64,000 nucleotides of DNA, from the NCBI GenBank assembly GCA_015501605.1, contig JADNRZ010000008.1, forward strand, positions 930,001 through 994,000, read 5' to 3'. Origin of the DNA: Panaeolus papilionaceus. Taxonomy: Eukaryota > Basidiomycota > Agaricomycetes > Agaricales. Positions 14,130-26,753 of the stretch are shown here, piece by piece (within the stretch, counting starts at the first letter, position 1; each line of letters opens with the position of its first letter). Under the pieces are notes generated by a model that had not been told where the DNA came from, made no database searches, and was given only the letters and a program-made list of their open reading frames with translations. Both the position numbers and the translations under genes were made by a program.

Positions 14130-17042
14130 ATGAGCCACACGCCAATATATAACCACGACACAAGCCATTTAATAGCGCCTCCCCTGGGTACTTCAACGCC
14201 ATCTACAAGCTCCATCGTTGGGATGGACGCAGTGAGCAACCAGGACATAGGAGAAAGAACTGGCTTGTTGGACGCAGAACATGAGCAATACGGTACATCG
14301 CCAGATCCTGGTAAGTTCGATATTCGGTTTTTGGTTGGAAGAATCAAAATTAGAGCTGGAGATGTTCCAAAAAGGCCCATTGGCAACTCAAAAATCATGC
14401 TGATTCATTGCTTTTATTCTCAGAGCCAACGACTACCGACATGCACAAGCAATCTACATTGATGAAAAGAGCCAAATATTATATACCTTCTTTGCTATGG
14501 ATACCCAACTATTCACTGTCTCTGTACGTGTCAAGCAAAGAACTCCACACTCCTGAGGATGACTGACTACTTTGCTATTAGGTTTGGTGGAGACTTTCTG
14601 GCAGGCATTACCGTCGCCTCTATGTTAATTCCACAGTCCGTCAGTTACGGTTCTGCTTTGGCGAAGTTGAGCCCTGTTACTGGTCTGGTGAGTCAACAAC
14701 CCTCTTCGCTCCCCTGCGCCCTGCCCATGATCAAACATAACTCACGATTGTTAAAACCGGTGACTTCAGTTTTCGGCATCGATTCCCCCAATCATCTACG
14801 CTTTTCTCGGCTCTTCAAGACAACTTAATGTAGCTCCAGAAGCTGCACTAAGTTTGCTCATAGGCCAAGCCATTTCCGAGATCCGCCATGAGTACTCTGA
14901 AAACCCAGAAGACGATAATGGCCTCGGCTTGAGTGTCGCCACGATTATCACCCTCCAAGTACGTTGTTGTTTAATTGTCTGCTATGAACGTTTCTTACTT
15001 TGGCACCGGGCGTATATAGGTCGGCCTAATTTCTTTCTTGTTGGGATTCTTTAGGCTTGGCTTCATTGATGTTGTTCTGAGCCGAGCCTTACTGCGAGGT
15101 TTCATCGCTTCAGTGGCGGTTATTATTATGATGTGAGAGCTCATTGACATTAAGTTACTATGGCATATCAGTACTAACAAACGTTTTAGTGAACAACTGA
15201 TTTCGATGCTTGGTCTGACCGCGCTCCTCCACACTGTGGACCCTGAAACGACCTTGCAGAAATTCAAGTTCCTGATGGAATATGGCTTGACACATGCTCA
15301 CGCCCTGACCACAACAATCAGCTTTGGGGCTCTTTTCATGCTTGTCGCCATGCGTTCTTTCAAGGACCGTTTCAGAAAAACCTGGTGGATCTACCGCATC
15401 CCAGAGGTTTTGGTTGTGGTTATTCTGTCAACTGGTAGCTGAAATTTTCTCGTCCGTTCTATTTCGATACTGATAAACGTATTCTTGTTAGTCATGTCAG
15501 CACAGCTCGACTGGGACAAAGATGGAATTCAGGTTTTAGGTCATGTGGATGTCCAAACAGGCAACTCATTCTTTGAGTTCCCCTTGAGAGCTGCTAATCT
15601 TAAGTTCCTGCAACGCACCACCTCCATCGCTGGGTTAGTTTTCTCCACTTGCCACGTCAAATATGGCGACTAACCCGATTATCTATCTTTAGCTTGATAG
15701 CTGTTGTTGGCTTTTTGGATAGTATCGTTGCCGCCAAACAGAACGCTGCACGCTTCGGATACTCCATCAGCCCAAATCGCGAACTTGTTGCACTGGGAGC
15801 AGCCAACTTGGCAGGCTCCTTCATCCCAGGAACTTTGCCAGCTTATGGGTCCATTACTCGTTCACGCATTAATGGCGATGTCGGCGGTCGTACTCAGATG
15901 GCCTCTCTCGTTTGCGCCACTGTCATTCTTCTTGTAACCTTCTTCTGCCTTTCCTGGCTATATTATTTGCCGAAATGCGTTTTGGCGTCCATGTAAGCTC
16001 TTTACATTTCAAAGGAACTTAATCACTGATCTAAGGTTGCAGCATCGGTCTCGTCGTTTTCTCTCTACTTGCCGAGACACCTCACGACGTCTTGTACTAC
16101 TGGAAGTACGTCGAGTCTTATTCACGATCATGCTCAGCCCACATACTTAGATTTTTGGTTGACAGCATGAGTGCATGGGTTGATCTTACCCTTATGTCTT
16201 TGACTTTCTTCCTTTCCATCCTGTGGAACATTGAGGTTGGAGTCATCACAAGCTTGGTTATTTCCTTGCTCTTGGTGGTACACCGATCTTCCAAACCGCG
16301 CATGACAATTCTGGTACGTCAATACCATCCTTTTTACCACTACACTACTCTAATTCTGCTTAAGGGTCGCATCCCTGGAACTGATCGATGGAAACCGGTC
16401 AAGGACGACCCAGAGGCCGAAGAGCCCACAGAGGGGACACTTATTGTCCGCATTAGGGAGAACTTGGACTTTGGTATGTCATCTGAGCCCCAAATCAATC
16501 TTAAAAATGCGCTAATCAGAACCCTAATAGCAAATACTGCTCAGCTCAAAGGTAAATTAATATTGGCTACTGTCGGAAGCGTGTAGCTCATTAATGATCC
16601 TCCTCATAGAACGCCTTCGAAGGCTGGAGCTTTATGGTGTTCATAAGACCCATCCATCTGAGGAACCCAGGCGACAGCAGGCTACTGTCCTTGTTTTCCA
16701 TATGGCCGATGTGGATAAAGTTGATGCTTCGTAAGTGTTAAATCCCACTTTCATCCTTTAAACTAATCCAAGGCCCTTTCATAGTGCTGCTCAAATCTTT
16801 TGCGAACTTCTAGAGGAATATAAGGTGGGATATGTCCAAGCAGTTACGGCAATTCTCATTGACATGGTTTACAGAGTCGAGGCGTTGGCTTATTCATCGC
16901 ACACCTTCGTCCTAAACCATACAAAACCCTCATCAAAGCTGGCATATCCGACATTCTTGGCGCCGATGCTTTCCGGGAGACCGTTGCAGATGCTATGAAT
17001 ATCGTCGAGGCCACCAGGATGACTCGGGAGGCTAGATTCTAA
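14130..17042 (+). CDS. SulP family sulfate/anion transporter with C-terminal STAS domain
   Basis: Fifteen exons close in frame to 686 residues: 14130-14310, 14424-14523, 14582-14687, 14770-14958, 15020-15132, 15190-15434, 15492-15633, 15693-15992, 16043-16105, 16151-16313, 16365-16473, 16531-16551, 16610-16730, 16785-16824 and 16875-17042. A polar N-terminus (about 95 residues) precedes the SulP membrane core, which starts with the family signature GITVASMLIPQSVSYGSALA. Other core blocks are GSSRQLNVAPEAALSLL, GFIDVVLSRALLRGF and GSFIPGTLPAYGSITRSRIN. About 10-12 helices are expected. The C-terminal part (about residues 535-686) is STAS-like (GTLIVRIRENLDFANTAQLK...VLVFHMADVDKVDASAAQIF). The family imports sulfate or related anions across plasma or internal membranes. 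The sequence looks closer to the YPR003C/SLC26A11-like branch than to Sul1/Sul2, but no alignment was run. One exon is only 21 nt. Confidence 0.9.
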
Positions 17043-18088
17043 TGAACGCGTTAAGCAAATCTAATCGACAACCAACGCTTGCAAAGTGACGCTAATCCCA
17101 ATTCATGAACAATCACGACAATTTCCATCTCTTTCCACGCGGTGACATTCCGCACACGACTAATCCAGCTCAATTTGTATCCATACCTGCAACATTTTAC
17201 TTGATACATCTTTATGATCTCCATTACAAACCTCCCATATCCATATGTTTTTCTTTTTTTCAATTCTTCTACAGATTTGTTTTGTCTTTGAAATTCTTCC
17301 TTCTTGTTTAGCCGTGCGCCATACATTTGTGTTGTTCCCTTTGTTGGATGGATTGATCATCGTTGAATGGTTACAGAAGGATTCGACCTCTGATATTAAA
17401 GGTTGATTACTTAGGTTTTTACTACACGTCGTTACTTCTGGTATCGTTTGATTTTAAACTGCCTTTGGTAATCAGGGGCTAACTAACATTGCGCTCGAAC
17501 GAGTGAAACTTGTTCTGAATGTCACCGTAACAAAGAGGTATTGCTCCAAATTAGGCAAGCCCTTTAAGCGCACTGAATCCTGATCACAGTGGTGACATCA
17601 TCACGATCGTGACCCGGACGTGGTTCGAGGCCTTCGAGAATCATCACGTCCAGTTGCTCTTGATCTGCTACAAGTCAGAAGCACTTGGCGCTATTCGTTC
17701 TGGTGAAGCGCCCAGGGTGACTCTCACTCTCGGGAACTCAAGGATTGACTCCAGTTCCTCTACTGTCTTGGATATTTTCATCGTTGCTGAACCGTGCTAC
17801 ATTTAGACACAGAAGTTGACGGATTAGGTGCTCTGTAAACTTGCCAGTGTTGATGATTCATATGCCTCACAACGAAGTATTTGTTCATCCAAATGGGTGT
17901 CTCCGCTAATGAAAGGTCTGGGAAACAAGATACCTAGCCCCACCCAAAATGAACATAGTACATCCGTCCACCACGCGATGATTCCACATAATGGAGTTCA
18001 GAAACTGCAGAAAAGGTGACAGCTGAAGCATTTACGAGAATCAACTATAGCATTTTTACCCCATTACCCACACGCAACGTGAAGCGCC
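17043..18088. other. intergenic, one weak open frame
   Basis: This holds the 3' flank of the transporter and the promoter of the secreted-protein gene. An open frame at 17609-17806 (plus) reads like protein for about 65 codons (TWFEAFENHHVQLLLI, VTLTLGNSRIDSSSSTVL). It lacks a family match or joined exons, and I treat it as a possible relic only. Confidence 0.4.
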
Positions 18089-19545
18089 ATGTTTGGGAGG
18101 ATTGCTATCTCAGCTGTTTTTCTCCTTCTTTGGACCGCTGTCACCATTCCCGCACTTCCCCTCCCTTCCGGACAACAGCAGCGTGAATGGAGCTCCTACC
18201 CGACTGTCTCCAGACCTATGATGGGGCCCCGAAACGGACGTCGCTTCGCTGCCACTCCTACCGTCAAGCGTGACATCCTCAACAAATTCATCACCAACGC
18301 CCAGCGACTTACCAATGGATTAGCGCCCTTACCTCCCGCCTGGAAAACATTCAAAGGTAGCTCCATATTTCTATAAGCGCTTGTTGGCTCTCTGCTGATA
18401 TTTTTATGCTTTGCACTGGCCCTTTGCTGTAAATAGGAAATAAGGCCCTAAAACGTCGTCAAGGTGGACCCAGTCCCATCCCAGCACCACCTCTGCCGAC
18501 ACCCAGCTGGGAACCCTATACTGGCTACTTTGCTTTGAGGAGCGAGACAGGTGACCCTGTTGGGTACCTTGACAGAACGGCGAAACCTTTCGGCCTTGTT
18601 GGACATAACGATACCGCGAGCGAGTCCCTTCGTTTGAGGTTCTGGGTTAGGTCGGGCTATACGAATACTTCGTACTCGACTGTTCGTATGGAGGTTCGTA
18701 GAGAACTTGTTCCCCCCCCCCCATAGCTTATCCTTGTATCTTATTGATGTACCCCTCTTTTAGAATTGGGACTCTGGGTTCGGCGAAGCGTTCCCGTTGC
18801 TCGGGTTGATCAACGGAATGTCTGACAACACAACCGACACTGAAGATCAAGAAATTTTGGCGAGAGAGAATGACACTAAGGATCACGACGTCGATAGCCC
18901 TGTGTGAGTATTGGTGCCTCACGTCGTTGACCGCATTTCTGAGGTCCCTGGACAACACAGCGTTCTTTTCCTGGGTGGTATCGAAGTTCCCCCAGGTAAG
19001 ATCTCAGAACTTCGAGCTGGCCTCAGAGATGCTGAGACTCGTTATTTCAAACGAATAGACCGCAGTATTATCACTCCCCAGAACCTCAACAACTCCTTCT
19101 CGCATTCGACAGGTATACCCAGAGAAGCTGAACCCAATGTCGTACGTCATATTTTTACCGAGCCGTCTTCGCCCGAATTAAGTCGCCGTCCACTCACAAA
19201 ATCACATCTCGTAGTGGTCTATTGATATTGCCTCTGGCGACGTCATAGCGCAGTGGACAGATTCACATGGACACAGTACGTTTTCAATTACAACTCGGAT
19301 AGTAGTCAAGGGTCGAGCAAGCGCTTACGATGTGCGTCATTTAGGGATACCTACGCAAATCGTGTTGGTCAATGACACCCTCGTCGCGACCAATAATATT
19401 ACCTATTTGAATTCTGCGCTCACGGAATTCGACCAAGTTACTCCGGTGGTAAGTGTCCCCCTTTCACATCTACAAAGGAGCGTATAATTGATTATTTTTT
19501 CAGACATTGCAATTCGTCACCGGAGTCGACGGATCAGAAACATGA
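18089..19545 (+). CDS. secreted fungal protein of unknown function
   Basis: Seven exons (18089-18356, 18437-18693, 18764-18901, 18944-19141, 19215-19275, 19345-19448, 19504-19545) give 355 residues. An N-terminal signal peptide (MFGRIAISAVFLLLWTAV) is followed by a basic linker and then a KRR site (about residue 95) that could be cut by a Kex2-type protease. The body has the blocks YTGYFALRSETGDPVGYLD, FLGGIEVPPG, WSIDIASGDVIAQW and a final LQFVTGVDG. This block order is familiar from Agaricomycete secreted proteins of unknown function; I know no activity for them. Intron 3 is only 42 nt (18902-18943), which is short. A donor 15 nt upstream (GTCGATAG) would also keep the frame. The gene appears intact. 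Confidence 0.72.
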
Positions 19546-20423
19546 TTTTTGCGAGGTTACATTCGAAAAAATTCCAATAATTATTATCAGGACAATTGTA
19601 TTTGTATCTCTTATGCATGTTCATGGACTTTAGTTATTTCTTCTATCGCTGCAGATTATCCACTTGTATTAAATACTGAATTGTGATGTAATTTTATTCG
19701 CTGTTTGGCATGGACTTGCGTCGTTGGTGCATTGACGGACGAATGCATATCTGTAGGCAGCCTTGAGAGAGCCTTGCACTCAGCAGCATACCGTTGGCAA
19801 GTCTAATAGAGGTGGCGAAGAATCGAAAAAGCCTCCGCCCCCAGTCTTCTTCCTTTGTCCAATACAACATGAAGACGTATGGAAATCACTGCGTCCAGTC
19901 CGTCGACCTTGCGATTGATTAATTGCCAAAGAAACCTACCGGTACCGCGATGGTTTTCATGAAGCGTCCACTATGTCTACGTTGTGCTTAATTACTCGAT
20001 CATAATCCTCGGAATTGAAGCGAAAAAGATGCCCCTAATACACAAAACCCCTTCGCTTCGTGTTGGACCTGTTACAACCAGCCACACGCATTATAGGTTT
20101 GAAAAAAGCTACAGAATTCCACGGACATAGCAATAGCCTCCGGAGGGAAACGTCGAATAAAGCAGCGGCACAACCAAGATCACAAATGGAAAGAGCATAG
20201 TCAGAACAGATAGAAGCCTGCCAGTGGGACGAAGGATTTCAATGTCGGGTTATGAAATTATAATTCAGTTCCAGTTCCAAATACGAACGAATAAACACAG
20301 ATAACAACCAGCTCCGCACATACAGTTACAAGACATCCACTACCACCACCACCGCTGTTTTATTATTACACCACCAACGATGCTAGAAGAACTCGGCTGT
20401 TGAATTCCACAGGTGCACTGCAC
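19546..20423. other. intergenic between convergent genes
   Basis: The genes on each side read toward this stretch, so it holds two 3' flanks. No open frame, repeat or RNA gene is supported. Confidence 0.5.
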
Positions 20424-22289
20424 TCAGAGGTCTCGGGTAAAGGAAGCCTTTCGCACAGGCGAATGCGGCTTCACAGGGCTTGGGCTCCCAACAGGGGAAT
20501 CCATCCTGTTCAAGTTCCTGAAGGGGGACCTCCCAGGTGTGCCGAGCCCAGAGGCACTTCCAAGCACGTCCTCTGCTCCTGCAATAGCAATCTCCTCCTC
20601 GGCGTCCGCGACGTCCTTTTCCCAGAAATTCTTCGCGCGTGGGGCTGCTTTAAGCGTGAATGCAGTTCCGTCGGTTAAAGATGTCGTGTTGGGTGAGATA
20701 TCAGGCGAGCAGCACGAGTCGTCGCTAGCGTGGTTATGTCCATTGTTGGATTTAGGCTCTGAGGGGAGGGATGCGTGGACGCGTTTTGTTTTTGGTTTCG
20801 CTGCATCTTGCCTTAACGCGGCATCCCATGCAGATGCTACGGGTCCTGCGACTTGATTTTTGATGTTTGCTTCCACGACGAGGTTGTACATCTCCGGTGC
20901 AAGCTTTTGGTATGCTTGTGTTGTTTCCAAGGGAGGCAGAGGGGTCATGCGAGCCAGAGTAGGTTCATGGTATGGTTTGCTAGATGTGGCTGTGTTGGGG
21001 GATACAGAGTGCAGCAGAGTGTGAAGAATAATAGAGGCTGTTAATCATAGGAATTAAATTAGCGTAAATAATATGGACGTTAAAGAGTTATAAATACCTT
21101 CTCGGTCCGCAATTGCAAGAGTACCAAATATCCTGTCCCAAAGTGCATTCTCAACGGGGTCCAACTCTCGTCCTTGATCTGCGTGTTCACTGAGGAGAGC
21201 AAGGAACTGGGGAACAACGCGACTAAGACCAATACTGAGAATCATAAAGACCTGGTGAAGGAATAAAATGTGCTGGTATGGCACGCGGTAGGGGAAGATA
21301 GATTCCAAGATAGAGAAATTAAATGATTGCCATGTGGAAGTAGAGGTGGGCACCACGTTGAACAAGGAAGAGAGGATGGAGGATTGGGAGATGATAGAAC
21401 TAGATTCTGTCGGGAAAGGTGAAAGGATGAATGACAATTCTGCAGCGAAGAGAGCGCCAAACAGAACATAACGCCACTGCAGACATTTTTGAGTTGGTTA
21501 ATAACATTCAGACTTGACAAAACGTACGAAAGAGACGCTACTGGGCCGTCCGATTGCTGACCAGAAGAGCAGAGCAATACCGGTGACAATGTGATAGCCC
21601 GAAGAAACCATGAGACCGTGATGCATGAATTCGCGTTGGGTTTTGCATGTTTTACGCCAGCCAATTACGTCTGGACCAAAGCTGAGAGAAACAGCCGTCA
21701 GAATATTTATTTATTAGTGTAATACGTCATTTACTTACCGGTCATAAGCAAACCTAACGACAGGGTCTTTCAAAGCCTCATACGCGTCGCGAACATACAT
21801 GAAAAGTTCCTCTCCTTGAGGACCAACTCTATCTGGGTGATAGCGCTTTGCAAAGCTCCTGAACGCGAGTTTCAATCCATTCTCGTCAACAGTGGGTGGC
21901 ACTGCAAGGATTTCATAGAAACTCGGCTGCATGTTCCTGGAACTTTGCACAAGGGTGTACACCAGATAACAAGATATGACGAATGCGAATGCAACTGCAT
22001 ACTGCCTGCGATGTTGTGGGCTCCCTGGTTGACTCGGTGGTGCCACGAACGATGATTTATAGAGTGCTGCGAGCAGATATCTAGTTGCGTAGTCGGGTAC
22101 GAAGGTCCATCCAGCGAGAGAAAATAAGAAACTTGAGGTCCCCATGGCTGTTCCAAGGATGACGAAGCTCCTGTTTAAGATGAGAAAGTTGTCGTCGGAG
22201 GACTTTGAAAGAAGCTGCGATTGTTCAGTAGCGCCACGTTTAGTACTTGTTGACTGGCTCCACTCCAAGGCCGGGTCAAAAACTGACAA
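20424..22289 (-). CDS. membrane-anchored DnaJ (J-domain) protein
   Basis: Four exons (22289-21739, 21681-21528, 21476-21098, 21037-20424) give an open frame of 565 codons. Two hydrophobic segments (about residues 42-60 and 97-115) precede a J domain at about 122-186 (SFYEILAVPP...FRSFAKRYHPDR). The HPD triad is at 151-153, so it should stimulate an Hsp70. Further hydrophobic stretches follow (GYHIVTGIALLFWS, RYVLFGALFAAEL), then a long polar, Ser/Pro-rich tail. The pattern suggests an ER or other endomembrane co-chaperone (inference). The start is unsettled: the frame opens at a TTG after an in-frame TGA, and the first in-frame ATG is 22145 (giving 517 residues). Alternatively, a short upstream exon is spliced to the acceptor at about 22285. 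Confidence 0.82.
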
Positions 22290-23013
22290 GTGTCAGACCA
22301 ACTTCCACGTATTAGCTAGGCGTCTCCTTTAGTTTCAATAATTCTCGGAAATAGATAATATTAAGTTCTTACTGTGTATAATCCACACTCCTACTTATCA
22401 TGAAAGAAAGTATTGTTCACAGCCGCCGACGATGACCTCAACAAAGCAAGTACTGTGGGAAAATATTACATACACCGGCCTAGCTGTGGGTCTGGCCCCC
22501 AGGCCATAAAACTGCTTCGCCACGACTTTGCTTCTTCCATAGACCTGTCAATCGATTTCACTTCTTCGACCTTGTAACATCTGTTATATTGAAACAAGAA
22601 TTTATCGTCGTATTGACATTGGATCGCTAGTATTTAACTCTTGCAGCACCATTTTCGCTAAAATATCTCATGTGATACGTTTAAATCGGCAAGTCGTGGT
22701 CTCGTCCAGACTCTAGAACAAGCAACTAGACTCAGGGGCTTTTCTACTCTATTTACCTTGTCATGACATAGAAGAATGACAGACGACTGAATTCAAGTCA
22801 TAAGCGGACCTTGGTACTATTACCCTGCTTTTATGACATTATCTACGGTTGTGCCTGTACTCGACCGAGTCTGAAAAATCGTCGCCCAGCGCCAACTTTG
22901 TCCCGCTTCTCAAACTCTTTGGTCTAAATGGCTAGGCTCGGAAGGCATCTATCCTATACATTACAGTGACTATATAAACAAACGTTTATCTTGGTTCTGC
23001 TCAAAACATTTCT
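22290..23013. other. divergent promoter region
   Basis: This lies between the J-domain gene (leftward) and the first BTB gene (rightward). It probably carries both promoters and perhaps a missing first exon of the J-domain gene. No separate gene is seen. Confidence 0.5.
22971..22978 (+). promoter_or_regulatory. TATA box of first BTB gene
   Basis: TATATAAA lies 36 nt before the ATG at 23014. It is a canonical TATA sequence and implies a very short 5' leader. Confidence 0.5.
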
Positions 23014-25155
23014 ATGATCGTTACTACCCCAGAATTCTACAACAATCTAAACGATTCGAGTAATCTCATGCTTGACTCTGCATCAACCTCGACTAGTATC
23101 AGTCCTGTATACCGTTCCCCTGCTGGCTCCTCATTGCTTGATCCACTCTCTCGCAGTACCAGCGAGGGCGGTTCAACTGCTATGACGCCACCATCTCCAA
23201 AATCAAAGTTCAAGGAGCTTCTTCCTTCATCATCCGGACCGTCGTCACAAATCTCTTCTGTTAATATCTCTGTGTCCGACTTCCCTCTTGTGCAACCTCC
23301 ACCTAATACACAACAGGGACATACCTTAACACCTCCGAAACCCCCATCCGATCCTTCTTCGTCAAACTCAGACATTAACGATTTTGAGAGGCTGGTCTCG
23401 TTATTGTCAATGGTCAAGGATGAGCTTCAGGTATTTTCCTGACTTAATATGTCCTAAATTTGAATAACGGATAGCTTTTTTGGCAAGATAAACTCTGGCA
23501 TTCATGTTGCTCGTATGCAAGCTCCGGTTCGGCCTCCTCCTCTAGGAGCAGCATCCTCGCTCCAGTCAAACCATATCCTCCATGAAAGGTGGTGTGAAAG
23601 GTGTCGCAAATCCTTTTACGGAGCTCAATGCGACAGTCATGTATCTGTAAACGGTGCAGATAACATCTCTGTCAACGAAGGTCAAGGAGATAGTGCCCCA
23701 TCTCTACCTCTGGTCTCGAACGAGAGTTCCGATCCAGAAGTTCTGGCCTCCGAGGGCTGCATCCCTCCAAAGAATATGCTCACCTCCGCCAACGCGTCGG
23801 TATTCATACAGCAATTTGGAACCTCAGACCATCCGCCTACGTGCACTATCATCCTCAAAGACACCCAGTCTAAGGCAGGTGCAGATCACTGCGCACCTTG
23901 TTCTCCACTTTCCACCTCCGGTCACGCTGATGCATCGATCATCATTCATTCTTCAAATTTCGAGGGAGACAGCAAATTTTACCATGGGCATGCCCAGAGA
24001 ACCAATCGCTGTCACTGCCATTGTCAAGTCTCCTTGCTCAGATCGAACTCCTCCTGTTCGAGCTCACCTCGTGCAAGTGAAGACTCCGATGATGATCGTT
24101 TAGGCTGTGGTTGTGCGCGACATCAACTGTCGCGGTCGCCTTCACCTTCCAGACATCGATCTCGTCCAAATTACCGCACAATATCACCCATTCGTAGTAT
24201 CTCTCGTTCACCTCCGAGACTGGTAGCCATTCCATCAGCGCCTTTGTCCTCTCGATTCATAAATGAACCTCTCTGGCCCCACAGCGAAAAATATTACTTC
24301 GAAGATGGAACGGTGGTTTTTAGGGTACGATTACTCCATTCACAAACTTTCTTCAAAATGTTCATTGCATCCGTTTTCTAACCAATTCCAGGTTGGAATG
24401 CTGCTGTATAAAGTTCATCGCCACTTTTTCGATCGATACTCTACCTTTTTTCACAACTTATTCAGCACCATCAACCTCGACGCGCGCGATATCGATGACC
24501 CTATCTTCTTGGCAGAGATCGAACCTCGGGATTTTGAATGTTTATTGAGCGTATTCTATCCAAGGTACGTATTGATCCAATTTCGTTTTATTTATCTCTT
24601 GTTCGAGGCGCACGCAGTGACCATGTCTCGAAGTGTTTTCACCTTTGGTTTCTTCCACCCTTCTTGTTCCCTTGCGTCTTACTTTCGTAAAAACCGCTTG
24701 CGACCCTTCTTTTCTGATTCCTTATTTTTTAAACCACATATTCTAGATCATTCGACAAACCCGATCTCTCAGCTGCGGACTGGACCTCCATCCTCTACCT
24801 CTCCACACGATGGTCATTCTCAGATATCCGGCAATCTGCAGTGAACCATCTAGCGCCTAATGGGATCATCACAGCTGTCGAGAAAATCGTGTTAGGAACG
24901 AAATATGATGTGAGGGAGTGGCTGGTCCCTGCATATGAGGAGGTTTGTTTACGTGCGAGGCCGTTGGATCTGGAGGAGGGCGCGAGGCTGGGAAGCGAGC
25001 GTGTGGTAAAGATTGCTAAGCTCAGGATGGAGTTTGGACTTGAGATAGGAATGGCAAGTGAGGGAGAGCCTTGTGGTGGGGGTGAGGCGAGGGCGAGGGT
25101 ACCCGGTGATGCTCCGGCGAGGATCAGACAGACGTTTGGACTGGATTTGATTTGA
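23014..25155 (+). CDS. BTB/POZ domain protein with long disordered N-terminus
   Basis: Four exons (23014-23430, 23488-24324, 24392-24564, 24747-25155) give 611 residues. The first 400 or so are Ser/Pro-rich and probably disordered. They include a Cys/His cluster, C175-x2-C178-x8-C187-x2-H190, that could bind zinc, and an SR-like stretch before the domain. The BTB fold begins at about residue 405 with KYYFEDGTVVFR, then VGMLLYKVHRHFFDRYS and ECLLSVFYP. The C-terminal part, about 140 residues, is helical (WTSILYLSTRWSFSDIRQ). BTB domains mediate protein-protein contacts, sometimes as Cullin-3 adaptors; the role here is unknown. Agaricomycetes carry many such genes. Its introns flank the BTB core at the same positions as in the second BTB gene at 37.7 kb. 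Confidence 0.87.
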
Positions 25156-25709
25156 TGATGGATAATGATGATGATGCATTCATGGGTTGATTATGTGCAT
25201 CCACCTGTCGGATTTGTGACTAATTTTGCGTTTCTTTCTCTATGCGTTCCTTTAATACCATTATCGTGTTTTGCTTTGGGTTTGACATGCCCGTGTTCTA
25301 ACCGGATAGCTTATTTTTGCGTTTCGCTTACCAGGTGATATACATATAGGGGTCTCGTATACGGTACTCGTGCGGCTTATTATAGGCCGGGTCTTTACAT
25401 ACGGGCACGCATTTGTACATGTAAGGGTAGGATATGATTACAGGGGCAGGGTCGGTGTACATCCTGGCTAGTAGTTATTATAACCCGATATTAATGTTGT
25501 GATATGGATAGTCTAAGGAAGGTTCTCGAACACAATAATTCATAAGAAGGGGCGAGTCAGGGGATTAATGTTAGTGTTAAAGGAAACCCGACTGCCCCAA
25601 GTGAGATAGATATCGATAGCAAGGGAGCGTCATATGTTTATGATATGGATAATGGGTGTTCGCCATGAGCGATGAGCGAATGCATACGTTAGAAGCATCT
25701 GTGTGGGTA
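25156..25709. other. intergenic between convergent genes
   Basis: These are the 3' flanks of the BTB gene and of the minus-strand gene that ends at 25710. No coding signal, repeat or RNA gene is seen. Confidence 0.5.
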
Positions 25710-26753
25710 TCACGACACCACTTCGATGTGCCCACTGACGCCGGTGGTGGTGCGCGGCAGGTGGCCATAGAGAAGAGTGTGAATGACACCTCTCCACCTT
25801 TCCTCCGCGTACACACTTTTTTCAACATCGATCCTGACCCTGAGCTCGGGATGCTTTCCTTTCTGCTCGAGCTCCCTCTTCTTCTGAAGGGCGTCTAGGT
25901 CCTCTTCGAATGATTCCGCTGTGCGCCCGCTTCCCAGGTATCCGAGATGACGAGGGAAGGACGGCGTTGACCGCATCAACTTGAGGCCTTTCAGCGAGCT
26001 CGACGAGCTCTTTCTGCCATTCGTGAGAAAAGAGAAAGACCGCGTCTTTAATCGTCGACCAGTGGCTGAGATTGCGGGTCGAATGATAGTTCGTGTTATC
26101 GTGAAGTCTCCTGTCTCGAAGACATCTGTGAATTTGATGCGTTCGTCCGAATCGTCCAAATCATCTTCGATGGAGAGGTCCGAGTCATCGATATCTTTAG
26201 CTTCTGAATCGAATGCTACGCCGTCGAGGAGAGTGGAGGTAGAACGAGAAGCACTCTCGCTGAGGTCCGTGTCGGCATCGATCGCGGTAAACCCAGAATC
26301 GTCGGAGTGGTAGGAGCTTCGGAGGGGAAGGCCGGTTGCTGCTGCTCTTCGTGCTGCGGCATGAGACACCCACCCATCGTCCTCGAGTTCTATCGGAGAC
26401 TCGCACACTGAATTCTCTGGACTTGCGCTCGCACCCTCAGGCATATGCCCGTCATCGAACGTTTCGGGACCATTCAAGCAGTGCTCGTTTAGATTCGGCG
26501 ACCTATTTTGAGCTTCTTCGTAGAAGGTCGTACTGATCGAAAGGGAGGACGGTTTCTTTTTTTGTGAACAGTGCAGAGTAAAACAAGGGAGATTATATGA
26601 GCCATTTTGAGAAGGAGGCAGTACGAAGTGAAAGGAAAAGGAAAAGGAAAAGATATGAAATGAAATAAGGCCTAAGTTTTGACTTACTCGGCGTTGTGAT
26701 AGGTCATATCGTTGAGCCGCCAGAGCGTCATCTCGCACGGATCCAGTCAACAT
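25710..26753 (-). CDS. uncharacterised acidic protein
   Basis: The frame is open from ATG 26753 (MLTGSVRDDALAAQRYD...) to the stop at 25710, 347 codons if unspliced. The strong donor GTAAGTC after SQRR, and the odd pyrimidine-like translation that follows (FHIFSFSFSFHFV), suggest that an intron of about 100-180 nt removes part of it. The acceptor could not be fixed. The rest is polar: an acidic stretch (EAKDIDDSDLSIEDDLDDSD), a basic Ser-rich stretch (NGRKSSSSSLKGL) and a charged helix (SFEEDLDALQKKRELEQKGK). No membrane segment, signal peptide or known domain is visible. Confidence 0.65.
   Translation of the reverse strand: MLTGSVRDDALAAQRYDLSQRRVSQNLGLISFHIFSFSFSFHFVLPPSQNGSYNLPCFTLHCSQKKKPSSLSISTTFYEEAQNRSPNLNEHCLNGPETFDDGHMPEGASASPENSVCESPIELEDDGWVSHAAARRAAATGLPLRSSYHSDDSGFTAIDADTDLSESASRSTSTLLDGVAFDSEAKDIDDSDLSIEDDLDDSDERIKFTDVFETGDFTITRTIIRPAISATGRRLKTRSFSFLTNGRKSSSSSLKGLKLMRSTPSFPRHLGYLGSGRTAESFEEDLDALQKKRELEQKGKHPELRVRIDVEKSVYAEERWRGVIHTLLYGHLPRTTTGVSGHIEVVS

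Noticed and set aside
26630..26660. GGAAAA tandem run as a satellite
   Set aside because: Only a few units, probably the pyrimidine tract of an intron on the minus strand.
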